Shown here: positions 38,560-49,000 of the stretch, piece by piece
How positions within the stretch are numbered: the stretch's first letter is position 1
Layout: every line of letters starts with the position of its first letter
Source: Clostridia bacterium
GTDB taxonomy: Bacteria; Bacillota; Clostridia; Christensenellales; Aristaeellaceae
NCBI GenBank assembly: GCA_017412715.1
Contig: JAFPWU010000002.1
Coordinates: 1 to 64,000 of the forward strand
Direction of reading: 5' to 3'
DNA length: 64,000 nucleotides
The notes under the pieces: model-generated
Databases searched by the model: none
Told to the model about the DNA's origin: nothing
What the model saw: only the letters and a program-made list of their open reading frames with translations
Position numbers and translations under genes: made by a program

Positions 38560-40044
38560 TTAGTCTCCGTTGGACAGAACTTCTTCGGTTGCTTCCGTGG
38601 TCTCCACGGATTCTTCCTCGGCTTCCGCCGCGTCCAGAATGGCCTGGCCCTCATCCGTGTAAACGATCTCAGCTTCCTTCATCCAGCCTTCCACCATCTC
38701 GGCGACCGCGCTGGTTTCCTTCTCGCTCTCCAGCTCTTCCTTCAGCGTCTGCCGGATCTCATCCGTCAGATCCACAGCGCCGGCTGGAATATCCCGCAGG
38801 TAATGGAGAATGTGGATGCCGTAGCTGCCCAGAATGGGTTCACTCACGTCCCCGACCTTCTCCAGGGCCATGGCGCCTTCCGTAAAGGCGGGATCCCAGA
38901 GGATGCTTTCTGAATGAACCGCATAGCCGTTGGACTTGTTCGGTTCCACGGTCATGCCCGGGTCCGTGCCGTATTCGGCGATCAGGTCCGCAAAGGGAGT
39001 GCCGCTCTCATACTTGGCCATGATCTCCGCCACGGTATCTTTTACGCTGTCCAGAATGGCCTGCTTCGCCGCGTCCACCATCTCCTGGGTCACGGGCTCC
39101 TTCGTTTCCTCGGGCTCCGTTGTTTCCGCAGGCTCAGCAGTATCAGCGGTTTCCGTCTGAGCCTCCGCTGTCTCCGCGGTATTCTCGTCAGCGGTCTCGG
39201 CCTCCTGCTGTTCCTCCAGCTGCGCCGCCAGGGACGTATAGGTGTTCAGCAGTTCATCATCCACGTCCAGCAGAATATGGGTGATTCCCCGGAAGCCTTC
39301 CGGCACATAGTAGCTGTTGGAGCCCATGTACTGGGTATAATATTCATACATGGGGATATTTCCCTCGTAGCTGGCCTTATCCTCCTCCACCAGGGAATTG
39401 AAGTAGTCCAGAAGCTCCTCCTCCGTCACCGCGAATTCACCCAGAACGCTCTTCACCACGTTCTCCCGCAGCACGGTTTCCCGGGAATTTTCCAGATATT
39501 CGCTGACATAGGAATCTTCGGTATAGCCAAAGTTGCTCTCGATATAAGCCAGCGCGTCCACCCGGGCCGCGGCCGCCTCATCCTCAGAGGATTCTTCCGT
39601 CAGATTTCCGAGGGACTCCGCGTAGTAAGTCACGGCCGCCTCCCACTCAGTTCTGGCATTCTCCTCCAGCTTCGCCCGCTGCTCCTCTCCGATCTCGGAA
39701 ACGCCCAGCTCCTCCGCCTTCTGGTGATACAGGACGGATTCGATCGCCCAGTTCAGCCCTGCGGCCTTCAGATAGTTATTCAGCATCTGGTCAGAGGTAT
39801 CATATCCATTGGAGCTGTAATAGCTCAGATAGTAATCAATCAGCTCCTGCATTTCCTCGTTGTTGCTCCAGATTTCTTCCCCGTTTACGGAGGCCAGGAG
39901 CACGGGTTCAGCTTCTTCCGTCGTCTCCGTCAGATCAGCCACCACCGCGGCCTCCTCCGCAAGAGCTCCCGCCAGGCTCCCCGCCAGCAGCATCACAGCC
40001 AGCAGCAGCGCTGTCAGCGTCTTCCTCCATTTTGTCATTTCCAT
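38560..40044 (-). CDS. Secreted parvulin-type peptidyl-prolyl isomerase, PrsA/SurA-like
   Basis: The 494-residue protein has a signal peptide (AGALAEEAA) without a lipobox cysteine, an N-terminal helical chaperone domain (about residues 50-215) and a parvulin domain. The parvulin part is split: GITHILLDVD (near 250) is followed by a Glu/Thr/Ala-rich insertion (about 275-320), then the rest to about 420 (ILGSYGIHILHYLRD). It should help fold exported proteins. Unlike PrsA of Bacillus it is not an evident lipoprotein. AAAGGAG lies seven bases before the ATG. Confidence 0.85.
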   Translation of the reverse strand: MEMTKWRKTLTALLLAVMLLAGSLAGALAEEAAVVADLTETTEEAEPVLLASVNGEEIWSNNEEMQELIDYYLSYYSSNGYDTSDQMLNNYLKAAGLNWAIESVLYHQKAEELGVSEIGEEQRAKLEENARTEWEAAVTYYAESLGNLTEESSEDEAAAARVDALAYIESNFGYTEDSYVSEYLENSRETVLRENVVKSVLGEFAVTEEELLDYFNSLVEEDKASYEGNIPMYEYYTQYMGSNSYYVPEGFRGITHILLDVDDELLNTYTSLAAQLEEQQEAETADENTAETAEAQTETADTAEPAETTEPEETKEPVTQEMVDAAKQAILDSVKDTVAEIMAKYESGTPFADLIAEYGTDPGMTVEPNKSNGYAVHSESILWDPAFTEGAMALEKVGDVSEPILGSYGIHILHYLRDIPAGAVDLTDEIRQTLKEELESEKETSAVAEMVEGWMKEAEIVYTDEGQAILDAAEAEEESVETTEATEEVLSNGD

Positions 40045-40228
40045 GGTACTCTCCTTTCAGCGCCGGATTCCCCGACATCTTTGCACATTATAGCCCAAAA
40101 CATCCCTCCGGGCAAGGAGGCCCGTGTGAACGTTCTGTAAACCTTATCAAAGCCTCTGGTGAAGGTTTTCCTGCCTGTTTTCGTCTGAAAGGGTAAAGGC
40201 TACGGAAATCCTGGTCCGGAGAAAATAA

Positions 40229-40251
40229 AAAAACGATTCTTTCGAATCGCT
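40229..40251 (-). terminator. Terminator of the tRNA pair
   Basis: CGATTC-GAAA-GAATCG followed by seven Ts on the minus strand, just after tRNA-Glu. Confidence 0.85.
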
Positions 40252-40254
40252 CAG

Positions 40255-40327
40255 CAGCTCCGACGGGATTCGAACCCGTGTTTCCGCCTTGAGAGGGCGG
40301 CGTCCTAGGCCTCTAGACAACGGAGCC
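40255..40327 (-). tRNA. tRNA-Glu (CTC)
   Basis: The minus strand folds as a full cloverleaf: acceptor GGCTCCG/CGGAGCT, anticodon stem CCGCC/GGCGG with loop CTCTCAA giving anticodon CTC, and T arm with GGTTCGAAT. No CCA is encoded. Confidence 0.95.
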
Positions 40328-40338
40328 AAAAAGAAAAG

Positions 40339-40409
40339 CTGGGGAACTAGGATTCGAACCTAGACAATACGAGTCAGAGTCGTAGGTGCTGCCGTTACAC
40401 CATTCCCCA
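40339..40409 (-). tRNA. tRNA-Gln (CTG)
   Basis: The minus strand folds as a cloverleaf: acceptor TGGGGAA/TTCCCCA, anticodon stem TACGA/TCGTA with loop CTCTGAC giving anticodon CTG, T loop TTCGAAT and discriminator G. It lies 11 bases upstream of tRNA-Glu and is co-transcribed with it. Confidence 0.95.
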
Positions 40410-40492
40410 ACGCTGCCTTTCGGCTGCAGGCGGTATTATATCAAACCGGTTTCCCCCTGTCAATACCCAAATTGAAGTTTTTTCCGGTCCCG

Positions 40493-41209
40493 TTACATCC
40501 GCCAACCGCCGTTTACCGGAATCACCTGTCCCGTAATGTAGGCGGCTGCATCGCTCGCCAGGAAGAAAGCGCACTCGGCCGCATCCTCCGGGGTTCCCAT
40601 TCTTCCAAGAGGGATCTCCTCGGTAATCTCCCGCTTCTCTTCCGCGGTCAGATTCCCGTTCATCTCCGTGTCCATCATGCCCGGAGCGATGCAGTTGACC
40701 CGTACCCCCGCTCCCGCGGCCTCCTTCGCCGCCGCCTGGGTCAGACCGATGACCGCGGCTTTGGATGCGGAATAGACCGCCTCGCAGGAGGCCCCTTCCT
40801 GGCCGAAAATGGAGGACACCGTCAGGATACATCCCTTCCTGCGCCAGAACATCCCGGGGAGCGCCGCCCGGATGGCGGCGAATGTGCCGTACAGGTTCGT
40901 ATCCATCACCCGGCGGTATGCTTCGTCCTCCGTATCGGCGATCATCCGGTTCAGGCTGACCCCGGCATTACAGATCAGAATATCGATCCCGCCGGTTTTC
41001 CCGTTCACCAGCTCCACGGCCTCACGCACCTGTTCCCCGTTTGTCACGTCCGCCCGAAGAGCCTGGGCGCCGGTTTCCCTGGAAAGGGCCTCCGCGGCCT
41101 CTTCCGCCTTCAGAAAGGTAAAAAAGACCCGATCCCCCGCCCGGGAAAAGCGGCGTACCATGGCGGCCCCCAGTCCGCGGGATCCGCCGAAGATCAGCAC
41201 TGTTCTCAT
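40493..41209 (-). CDS. SDR family oxidoreductase, FabG-like
   Basis: The 238-residue classical short-chain dehydrogenase has the NADP-binding FGGSRGLGAA motif (residues 7-16), ICNAGV (near 84) and the YSASKAA catalytic motif (near 145) with upstream serine in TVSSIFGQ. The C-terminal YITGQVIPVNGGWRM is the FabG-type ending. It may be a 3-oxoacyl-ACP reductase paralogue (YmfI-like), since no other fatty-acid genes are next to it. The order efp, zinc-ribbon gene, this gene suggests loose co-transcription. Confidence 0.85.
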   Translation of the reverse strand: MRTVLIFGGSRGLGAAMVRRFSRAGDRVFFTFLKAEEAAEALSRETGAQALRADVTNGEQVREAVELVNGKTGGIDILICNAGVSLNRMIADTEDEAYRRVMDTNLYGTFAAIRAALPGMFWRRKGCILTVSSIFGQEGASCEAVYSASKAAVIGLTQAAAKEAAGAGVRVNCIAPGMMDTEMNGNLTAEEKREITEEIPLGRMGTPEDAAECAFFLASDAAAYITGQVIPVNGGWRM

Positions 41210-41261
41210 GTTTCCGCCTTTCAGAAAAGGCAGCCGCGCAACGCGGCTGCCTGATGATTTC

Positions 41262-41687
41262 TTAATCCACTTCCTCGGGAAGCTCCGGGAAAAGCTCCTG
41301 TCCGCAAACCGGGCAGGGATGCTCTTCCTCCAGATCCAGTTCCTCCGGATCCAGCTCTACCGTCTCATGGCAGTGAGGGCACTCATAGAGCAGGGCGCCG
41401 TTCAGGTCAATATCCTCCTCGTCGTCGTCCTCATCTCCCTCGTACGCGTCATCCGCATCCTCCTCATCGTAAAGATCGGCTTCCAGATCCGCCAGATCCT
41501 CATCGATGCTGTCCACGTACTCGCTCAGCTCTCCGTGGGCTTCCGCCAGCGCGTCGAAGCTGGTTCCGATCTCTCCCAGCACATCAAGTATGCCCTGGAT
41601 CAGGCGGTTGGCTCCCTCGTCGGGGTTCAGCTTCATCCCTTCCGCCATGCCCTGAAGATAGGAAATCTTGTCCGTCAGCTTGCTCAT
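41262..41687 (-). CDS. CD1247-type acidic protein with zinc ribbon
   Basis: The 141-residue protein has an N-terminal helical domain typical of the clostridial CD1247 family (LTDKISYLQGMAEGMKL), a very acidic linker (about residues 72-92) and a C-terminal zinc ribbon with CPHC and CPVC pairs (near residues 104 and 127). The function is unknown. GGAGG stands six bases before the ATG. It is 23 bases downstream of efp and is probably in its operon. Confidence 0.85.
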   Translation of the reverse strand: MSKLTDKISYLQGMAEGMKLNPDEGANRLIQGILDVLGEIGTSFDALAEAHGELSEYVDSIDEDLADLEADLYDEEDADDAYEGDEDDDEEDIDLNGALLYECPHCHETVELDPEELDLEEEHPCPVCGQELFPELPEEVD

Positions 41688-41710
41688 TCCCTGCCTCCGT
41701 GATGTTCGTC

Positions 41711-42268
41711 TCAGGCCCGCTTCAGATATTCGCCGGTGCGGGTATCGATCTGGATCATATCGCCGGTATTGATGAACAGCGGCACCTGCAGGCTGAAGCC
41801 GGTCTCCAGCGTGGCAGGCTTATAGGTGTTGGACGCGGTATCGCCAGCGAAGCCGGGTTCCGTATCAGTAACTTCCAGCACAACAAAGTTGGGGGCTTCC
41901 ACGGAGAAGGCCTTGCCCTTGAAGAACCGCATGGTCACATTGGTGCCTTCCTTCACGAAGGGGATGGCATCCTCCACCTGGTCGTGGGTCATGGGCAGCT
42001 GCTCATAGGTCTCCACGTCCATGAAGTAATACAGGTCGCCGTCATTGTACACATACTGCATTTCCTTGGTCTCGATGATGGCCCGGGGCATCTTGTCCGT
42101 GGGGTTGAAGCTGCGTTCCACCACCGCGCCGGTCATCACGTTCTTGATCTTCGTCCGCACGAAGGCAGCGCCCTTGCCGGGTTTCACGTGCTGGAAATCT
42201 ACGATATTCCAGACCCCGCCGTCCCACTCGATGGTAATGCCCTTTTTGAAATCTCCAGCTGTGATCAT
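41711..42268 (-). CDS. efp: Elongation factor P
   Basis: The 185-residue factor relieves ribosome stalling at polyproline. It has the three beta domains and the loop VKPGKGAAF (residues 28-36), whose lysine is the modified tip residue in Firmicutes. It ends with the signature region [27 protein letters not shown] lies seven bases before the ATG. It follows an M24 peptidase gene, the common clostridial order. Confidence 0.97.
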   Translation of the reverse strand: MITAGDFKKGITIEWDGGVWNIVDFQHVKPGKGAAFVRTKIKNVMTGAVVERSFNPTDKMPRAIIETKEMQYVYNDGDLYYFMDVETYEQLPMTHDQVEDAIPFVKEGTNVTMRFFKGKAFSVEAPNFVVLEVTDTEPGFAGDTASNTYKPATLETGFSLQVPLFINTGDMIQIDTRTGEYLKRA

Positions 42269-42333
42269 GATGCTTCCTCCTTGTTTCTGCTCGAAACTCT
42301 TTCCATATATTGATTAAATCATTGGAAACAAAC

Positions 42334-43407
42334 TTATAGGATGACCAGTTCCTTCCGGGCGGTGGTCAGGGGCTCGGAGCCCTTCTCCTTCACCAGGCAG
42401 GTGTTCTCAATCCGCACGCCGCCGACCCCGGGCAGATAGATTCCCGGTTCCACGGTAATCACCATGCCCGCCTTCAGCACGTCCTGGCACTTCTGGCTCA
42501 GGCGGGGCTCTTCGTGAATATCGATCCCCACGCAGTGTCCCAGTCCATGGCCGAACCGGCCCGCGTATCCCTGTGAGTCAATGTAATCCCGGGCCAGCTT
42601 ATCGATCTCGCTGCAGATTTTCCCGGCGGCCAGGGCAGCCTCGCACATGGCCTGGGCCCGGAATACCGTCTGATAGACCTTCCGCATCTCGGGGGAGGGC
42701 TCTCCCAGGGCTACCGTCCGGGTCATATCGCTGCAGTAGCCGCCCACCTTGGCGCCGAAGTCCATGGTGATCATATCGCCCTGCTGCAGCCGCCTGTTTC
42801 CCGGCACCGCATGGGGCAGGCTTCCGTTCACGCCGCTGGCGATAATGGTATCAAAGGCCAGGCCGTCCGCCCCAAGGCGATACATGGCATTCTCCAGCTC
42901 CAGGCGTAGCTCCTTTTCCGTCATGCCCACGCGGATTTTCGGCAGCACGGCCTCAAAGGCTTCGCTGGTGATGCTCCCCGCCTTCCGCATAATCACGATT
43001 TCCGAGGGCGTCTTGATCTGGCGAATCTGCTGCGGGGCCCTCCTCAGGGGAATATAGCTTACTTCCTCCCCTACCGCGGCCCGAAGCCGTTCGAAGTCGT
43101 CAACCGAAAGAATGTTGCTCTCGTAATAGAGTTCGGAAATGCTCTCCGCGGCGCAGAGTTCCGCCACCCGGTGCTCGTGGGAATGATCCCTGTCGATCAT
43201 GATCACTTCGAACCCGCTGGAATCCTTTTCGGCCGCCTCCGTATAGCGGAAATCCGTCACAATCGCCCTTCGCTGAGCGGACAGATACACGAGGCCTTCC
43301 CCGGCATACCCTTCCGTCAGATAGAACATATTGGAAGGATCATGAATTACCACCGCGGTATGCTCGTTCAGACGCAGCATTTCCGTCAGCTTCTCGCTTG
43401 GGGTCAT
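42334..43407 (-). CDS. M24 family aminopeptidase/Xaa-Pro dipeptidase
   Basis: A 357-residue cytoplasmic peptidase with a creatinase-like N-terminal domain (1-130) and an M24 pita-bread domain. The metal ligands are in MTMDFGAKVGGYCSDMTRT (two aspartates), GHGLGHCVGIDIHEEP (histidine) and the late EPGIYLPGVGGVRIEN (glutamates). It removes residues before proline or cleaves Xaa-Pro dipeptides. It lies just upstream of efp, as in many Firmicutes. AGGAG is only two bases from the ATG, so the exact start is a little uncertain. Confidence 0.92.
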   Translation of the reverse strand: MTPSEKLTEMLRLNEHTAVVIHDPSNMFYLTEGYAGEGLVYLSAQRRAIVTDFRYTEAAEKDSSGFEVIMIDRDHSHEHRVAELCAAESISELYYESNILSVDDFERLRAAVGEEVSYIPLRRAPQQIRQIKTPSEIVIMRKAGSITSEAFEAVLPKIRVGMTEKELRLELENAMYRLGADGLAFDTIIASGVNGSLPHAVPGNRRLQQGDMITMDFGAKVGGYCSDMTRTVALGEPSPEMRKVYQTVFRAQAMCEAALAAGKICSEIDKLARDYIDSQGYAGRFGHGLGHCVGIDIHEEPRLSQKCQDVLKAGMVITVEPGIYLPGVGGVRIENTCLVKEKGSEPLTTARKELVIL

Positions 43408-43511
43408 TTCTCCTCGTCCATCCTTTCAACCGTAAAGCTCGGGCAGAAACCCGTCGGCGATTATATCATATTATCTTCCGTTTGAAAAGCCCGACTTTTC
43501 GCCCCGGCGTA

Positions 43512-45866
43512 TTACCTGGTCTGTTCCGTATAAATCACGTCGGTCACATCGTTTGTAATCACAATGAAACTCTTGCCCCGCTGCAGCTTCAGTTCATCCC
43601 CGTTCTCGTCCACCAGCACCAGCCGGCTGGAGTCATCCGCCCGGTACCACGCGCCGCGGACATATTTTCCGTTCTGGAAGATTTCCGCCGTGCCGGAGCC
43701 CGCCATATGATTCTTCAGATAGATGTAATTCTTCTCATAGGACATCTGAACCCGCAGCACGATCACATTGGCGAAGAGGATGTTCTTGCCGGTCAGCCGG
43801 TCCGAATAGGTGCCGCTGGAATTATCCCGGATATAGGCATCCTGATCCGGCTGATACTTGAACACCGCCCGGCTGGCGGAATTGGAGCCGGCCTCCTTAT
43901 CCTCTCCCCGGTGCAGCACCCGAATCACGTTGGCCGCGTCCCCGGTCGTCCTTTTCTCATCTGTGAAAAGGAAGGGACGCTCTTCGAAAGCCACATTCTG
44001 GGCGATCAGATTGTCATGAATATCCCGGACCCGGACGGAAGCGTTATGGGAACCCACGTTCTTCAGCCGCTCCCCGTATCCGTTGTTCAGCAGCATGTTA
44101 TAAACCCGATGCGTCCTGTTCATCCCGTGATCCTGCATCACCTGCAGCAGATCCACCGGCCCCCCGGTCACCGCCGGCGGTCCCCAGAAGGCAAAGGCCG
44201 CGTCAAAGCTCATGGCCACCGGGAACATGGAGCTGCGGCCGGAGCGTACCGGACCCGCCTGCTGCGGATAGTGATCCGCGAAGAGTCCCAGCAGCTTGGT
44301 GGCTCCGGAGCCGGCGTTAGGAATCTGGAAAATAATATCCGCCTGGGTCACGCCCCAATGGGGATAGGCTTCCTCCGCGTTGTCCAGCACCAGCACGATG
44401 GGCGTATACTTCTCCCCGGAAGCCGCCAGCCCGGTCGTGGAGCTGACGCCCTCAATCACGGGATTGTTGGCAGGATAGCTCTTAAGCGGCACCTGGGCAG
44501 CCAGCACCCCCTTGACATGGACGGAGGTATCCTCCCTGGCCGCCATATCTCCGGCGGTAATCTCCGTCAGGGTGATCCCGGCCTGCTCCTGCCCGGCGGT
44601 CAGCACCACCTTCTTCTTGGCCACGATGAATTCGCTGGTCTCCAGATAGGTCCCCAGCGGACCGAAGGTTCCCTCCGTGCCGTACCAGGTGGACCCGCTG
44701 GCATACTGGGCCACATAGAACCCTTCCGGGACCTTCATGGTCACATTTTTCCCGGGCTCCACGAAGGCGTCGGAAATGATAACGCCCGTGTCCGCGTCCC
44801 TCAGCTGAACGTAGGTGTTGCGCCCGTCCTTGGGCACCTTCACCATGACGCCCCTGCCCCGCCTGATCTTCGTGATGACGCCGTTCTTCGGCATATCCTG
44901 GGCCGGCGTAGCGGGCATCACCCTGTAGCCTTCCGTCAGACGGGCAAGATACTGATCCGGAATATACTCAATCATATAATCCGCGTATTCAGCCGGAGCT
45001 TTTCCCGCCAGAAGCTCCTCCAGATCCATGGTGATGCTCTGGCTCACCAGCCTCTTTTTCTTTGCGGCGATCGCCTGCTCCGCCAGAGTGTTCCGCCACA
45101 GGGCGGGCAGCTCGCTCTCCGCGGGGCGCTCCGATCCGGGCATCCGGGCCAGCCTGTCCGTCAGGCTGTCATATGCCTGTTCCAGGAATCTGGCGGGAAC
45201 CGCCGCGTCCCAGGTCAGTTTGATAGCCTGAGGTCCGTTCTTGACGCCATAGCTCCAATTTCTCTGCAGGTAAAGCAGAGGGGCCCATTCCGCGGGATCC
45301 TCGCAGGGAAAGATGTCCTTATGGGCCTCGATGAAGGCGGCAAACTCCGGATCCGCTGTCAGCAGCTGCTCCGCGGTAGGCTTCCTGTCCGTTGTTGGAA
45401 CTCGGAACAGCCGGTCCGTAACGGCCTGAGCGAAATCCTTCTTGTTCAGGGAGTTTTTGGCCGTACTCGCCGCCGTCTTCACAGGCGACAGGAATTTTTC
45501 CCGCTGCTTCTTGCTGACGGTTCCATCCGCCTCAAAGGTCAGAGTCAGCTGCAGATCCCAGGCGGACAGGTTCTCCGCCGCCGCGCTCCACCAGGCTTCC
45601 GGATCCGCCGTCTTGGCATAAGTCCCAAGCTCCTTGAGCTTCGGATCATAGCTTCGCAGGGAGAAGGATACGGTATCCCCTTCCCAGGAGATATCCCTGG
45701 GACCGGAGGTCAGAATCGCCTTCATCCATCCGTCCTTCTGGCCGTCCGCCAGCTCCGTCAGGTAGGCCTCCAGCCTGCCGTTCCCGGCGCTCTCGCCGGA
45801 GGCAAGACCGCATCCGGCCAGCAAAGCCAGAAGAAGCAGCCATACAACCATAATCTTCCTGTTCAT
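43512..45866 (-). CDS. Lipoprotein with C-terminal DUF3048 (YerB-like) domain
   Basis: The 784-residue protein has a true lipobox (ALLAGC, cysteine 19). Two N-terminal alpha-rich repeats of unknown type follow (about 40-320), then a beta-rich region with bacterial SH3-like pieces (near residues 330-450), and a DUF3048 domain from about residue 500 (APIVLVLDNAEEAYPHWGV-type region and RSGRSSM). The family is extracellular and of unknown function. The start at 45866 has GGAGG 12 bases upstream and a proper signal peptide. It is divergent from addB. Confidence 0.85.
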   Translation of the reverse strand: MNRKIMVVWLLLLALLAGCGLASGESAGNGRLEAYLTELADGQKDGWMKAILTSGPRDISWEGDTVSFSLRSYDPKLKELGTYAKTADPEAWWSAAAENLSAWDLQLTLTFEADGTVSKKQREKFLSPVKTAASTAKNSLNKKDFAQAVTDRLFRVPTTDRKPTAEQLLTADPEFAAFIEAHKDIFPCEDPAEWAPLLYLQRNWSYGVKNGPQAIKLTWDAAVPARFLEQAYDSLTDRLARMPGSERPAESELPALWRNTLAEQAIAAKKKRLVSQSITMDLEELLAGKAPAEYADYMIEYIPDQYLARLTEGYRVMPATPAQDMPKNGVITKIRRGRGVMVKVPKDGRNTYVQLRDADTGVIISDAFVEPGKNVTMKVPEGFYVAQYASGSTWYGTEGTFGPLGTYLETSEFIVAKKKVVLTAGQEQAGITLTEITAGDMAAREDTSVHVKGVLAAQVPLKSYPANNPVIEGVSSTTGLAASGEKYTPIVLVLDNAEEAYPHWGVTQADIIFQIPNAGSGATKLLGLFADHYPQQAGPVRSGRSSMFPVAMSFDAAFAFWGPPAVTGGPVDLLQVMQDHGMNRTHRVYNMLLNNGYGERLKNVGSHNASVRVRDIHDNLIAQNVAFEERPFLFTDEKRTTGDAANVIRVLHRGEDKEAGSNSASRAVFKYQPDQDAYIRDNSSGTYSDRLTGKNILFANVIVLRVQMSYEKNYIYLKNHMAGSGTAEIFQNGKYVRGAWYRADDSSRLVLVDENGDELKLQRGKSFIVITNDVTDVIYTEQTR

Positions 45867-45883
45867 CTGTTTTTCCGTCCTCC

Positions 45884-45930
45884 CTCCATATTTGGATTGG
45901 ATTATAACATTTTCATAACAGTTTTGCAAT
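45884..45930 (-). promoter_or_regulatory. Promoter of the DUF3048 lipoprotein gene
   Basis: On the minus strand TTGCAA and TATAAT are 17 bases apart in an A/T-rich stretch directly ahead of the lipoprotein gene. Confidence 0.6.
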
Positions 45931-45936
45931 CTTTCT

Positions 45937-45965
45937 TGCCCCCTGTTGCCGGGGATGGTATACTT
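45937..45965 (+). promoter_or_regulatory. Promoter of addB
   Basis: TTGCCC and TATACT are 17 bases apart on the plus strand, about 40 bases ahead of addB. Confidence 0.55.
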
Positions 45966-46007
45966 TTTCACGCATGATGGATTCGTTCAGGAGGGGGATA
46001 AATTCTG

Positions 46008-49000
46008 ATGGCTTCCTTCCAGTTAATAGGTGCCGCCTCCGGCGCCCAGCGGGACTGGCTTTTTTCCCATGTGGCGGAAAGCAGAAATGCCGGCCGTTCC
46101 GTAGTGGTTTTCGTGCCGGAACAGTATACCCTCCAGGCGGAGCGGGACCTGCTGTCCGGACTGCGTCTCCCGGGGCTTCTGAATCTGGATGTGATCAGCC
46201 CCACGAAGCTGAAGGTCCTGGTCCGGGAGGCCGCGGGCTCCAGCGGCATGAGGGATCTGGACGAGGCAGGCCGGGCCATGGCCATTCATCAGGTGCTTCA
46301 GAGCTGTGCCAGCCGTCTGACCTTCTATGCCCGGGCGGGCGGGCTCTACGGAGCTGTGCCCCGCATGGACCGAACCCTTGCGGAGCTGCGGGAGGAGGGG
46401 CTGACTCCCGACCTGCTGGAGGAGATGGCACTCTCCGCCCGCAACGGATTTCAAAGGGCAAAATATCAGGATCTGGGCCTGATCTGGCGCAATTATGACG
46501 CTTTGCTTCAGGACCGTTTTGACGACCCCGTCATCTCCTGGCGGGATCTGTGCCTCCGGCTGCCGGAAAGCGGCCTTTTCCAGGGAAAGGATCTGTATGT
46601 CTACGGATTCGATACCGTTCGTCCCGATCTGAGGGAGCTGCTGCTGGCTGCGGCGCCCCTGTGCCACAGTATCAGCGTTCTGCTCACCATGTCCGCGCCA
46701 GGCTCCCCCTCCGGCCGCGTCTTCCGCGTCCAACGGGAAAGTGCCCTCCGCCTGATGGCCGTTCTGGAAGAGAAGGGCATCCGCTGCACCCTGGACTATC
46801 TGAAGGCTGCTCCTCCCTCCCCCGGGGATCCGCTGGGCTTTCTGTCCTCCCGGCTTTTTTCGGAGGACGGGAATACATACGCTGAAGATCCCTCCCCGGC
46901 GCTCACCCTGTACGCGGCTCCTACCCCCGCGGGCGAAGCCATGGCGATCGTCGATGCGCTGCTGTCCTGGAAAAAGGCCGGCATTCCCTGGAGCCGCATG
47001 GCCATCGCCCTGCCGAAGGATGTTTCCGCCTCTCCCGCCCTGCTGTCCGCCCTCCGCCGAAACGGCATTCCCTTCTTTCTCAGCCGTCAGGAGGAGGTTT
47101 CCCGCCATGGTGTCAGCAGGCTGCTCTCTTCCGCCCTGACCTGCGTATCCCAGGGGCCGGCCACGGAGCCCCTGCTGGATATCGCTGCCTGCGGTTTCGG
47201 TGCCCTCACCCGGGAGGAAGGGGCGGCTCTGACCTCGTATGTCCAGCGATGGGGCATCGACCGGGGGCGCTGGCGGGAACCTTTCACGAGAGGGGAAAAG
47301 GAAGAGGCCCAGGAAGCCGAATTCCTCCGTCTCAAGCTGCTCACCCCCCTGAATCACCTGCACGATGCCCTGCTCCGCGCCAGGGAAGCCGGCGCGGCCG
47401 CAGAGGCGGTTTTCCTCTTTCTGAGGGAGGAGGGCATTGATATCCAGCTGCAGGAGAGGCAGCAGCGCCTGATGGCGGAGGAACGGTATACCGAGGCCGT
47501 CGTGGACCGGCAGATCTGGGATCTGCTGATGAATCTGCTGGATCAGCTCCATGGCCTGCTGCAGGGACATCGGATCACGCTGAAAGAAGTTGCCTCCCTG
47601 GTCATCGGGGCCCTGGACCGGGCAACGCTCTCTTCCCTGCCGGAATCGGAGGAAGGCGTGGCCATCGGCCGCATCGGCCATATGCTCCCCGGAAAGACGG
47701 AGGCGCTGATCCTGCCGGGCATGAATGAAGGCGTAATGAGCGCCAGGTCCGACTCCCTGCTCACCGATCCCGAGCGCAGAGCCCTGGAAGAAAGCGCCGG
47801 TCAGGCCATCGGCCTGGATTCCGCCCGAATGGGGATGATCGTTCGCTCGGATTATGTGCGAACCATGTCCCTGCCGGAGAAAAGGCTCTTTGTCAGCTAC
47901 TGTCTGCGGGACGAAAGCGGCTCTGCCCTCCTGCCGGGGGAACCTGTCACGGAACTGCGGCGGCTTTTTCCCGCCCTGCGGGAAAAAGGAGGCCTCGCGG
48001 CGAAAAATCTGCCCTTTTCGCCGGATTCCCCCGTCCTGGCCCTGGAAGGCGTGGGGCCTCTCCTGCGCCTGATGGCGGACGGAAAGATGTCGGAGGCGCC
48101 CGCTCCCTGGCCTGACGCTCTCCGGTCCCTTGAGCAGAAGCCGGAGACTCAGGGGCTTCTGCGGCAGATGGTCTCCCCCTGGCTGAATCTCACCCCGAAT
48201 CACAGAATCTCTCCCCGGACCGCCATCAGACTTTTCCACGGGGACCGGGTCTCCATCAGCCGGCTGGAATGCTTCGCGGGATGTCCCCGGCAGCATTTCC
48301 TGCGCTACGGACTTCGTCCCCTGCTGCCCCGCAGCTTTGAATTCACCCCTGGAGACGCAGGCAACTTTTTCCATCAGGCGATGCAGGAATATTTCAATCG
48401 GGCCGTCCTCGATCCGGACTGGCCCCGGCTGACCGAGGAACGGATCGCCTCCATCATGGATCAGATTCTGGATCAGCTGACCCGTCCCTGGGAGGGCGGG
48501 TCCCTTCGGGAGGAAGCTGCGGGCATCTGGCAGGGCGAGGAATATCTCCGCAGGGCGCGTCATGCCGCCTCCATCCTGACCCGTTTCTCCGCCAATGCGG
48601 ATTTCCGGATCGTTGGCACGGAAATGGAATTCGGGACTCCGGAAGGAATGCCTCCGCTGGTGCTTTCCCTGCCGGACGGCGCCCAGATCGCCCTGCAGGG
48701 AAAAATCGACCGGCTGGATCGTTATCAGGGCCCTGAGGGAGACTACCTGCGGGTGCTGGATCTGAAGAGCAGCGATAAAAATCTGGATCCCGCCCGCATG
48801 GACCGAGGGGAGCAGCTTCAGCTGATGATCTACCTTCGTGCGGCGGAGCGGGGGCTGCCCGGCGCCGAACCCGCGGGGGCCCTGTATTTTCCGATTCAGG
48901 ACAGGGAGGTAAAGTCCCCTGATCCCGAGTCCGCGGAAACCCAGCGCATGAAGGACGTCCAGCTGCAGGGCGTTGTGCTGGGAGACCCGGATGTTCTCCA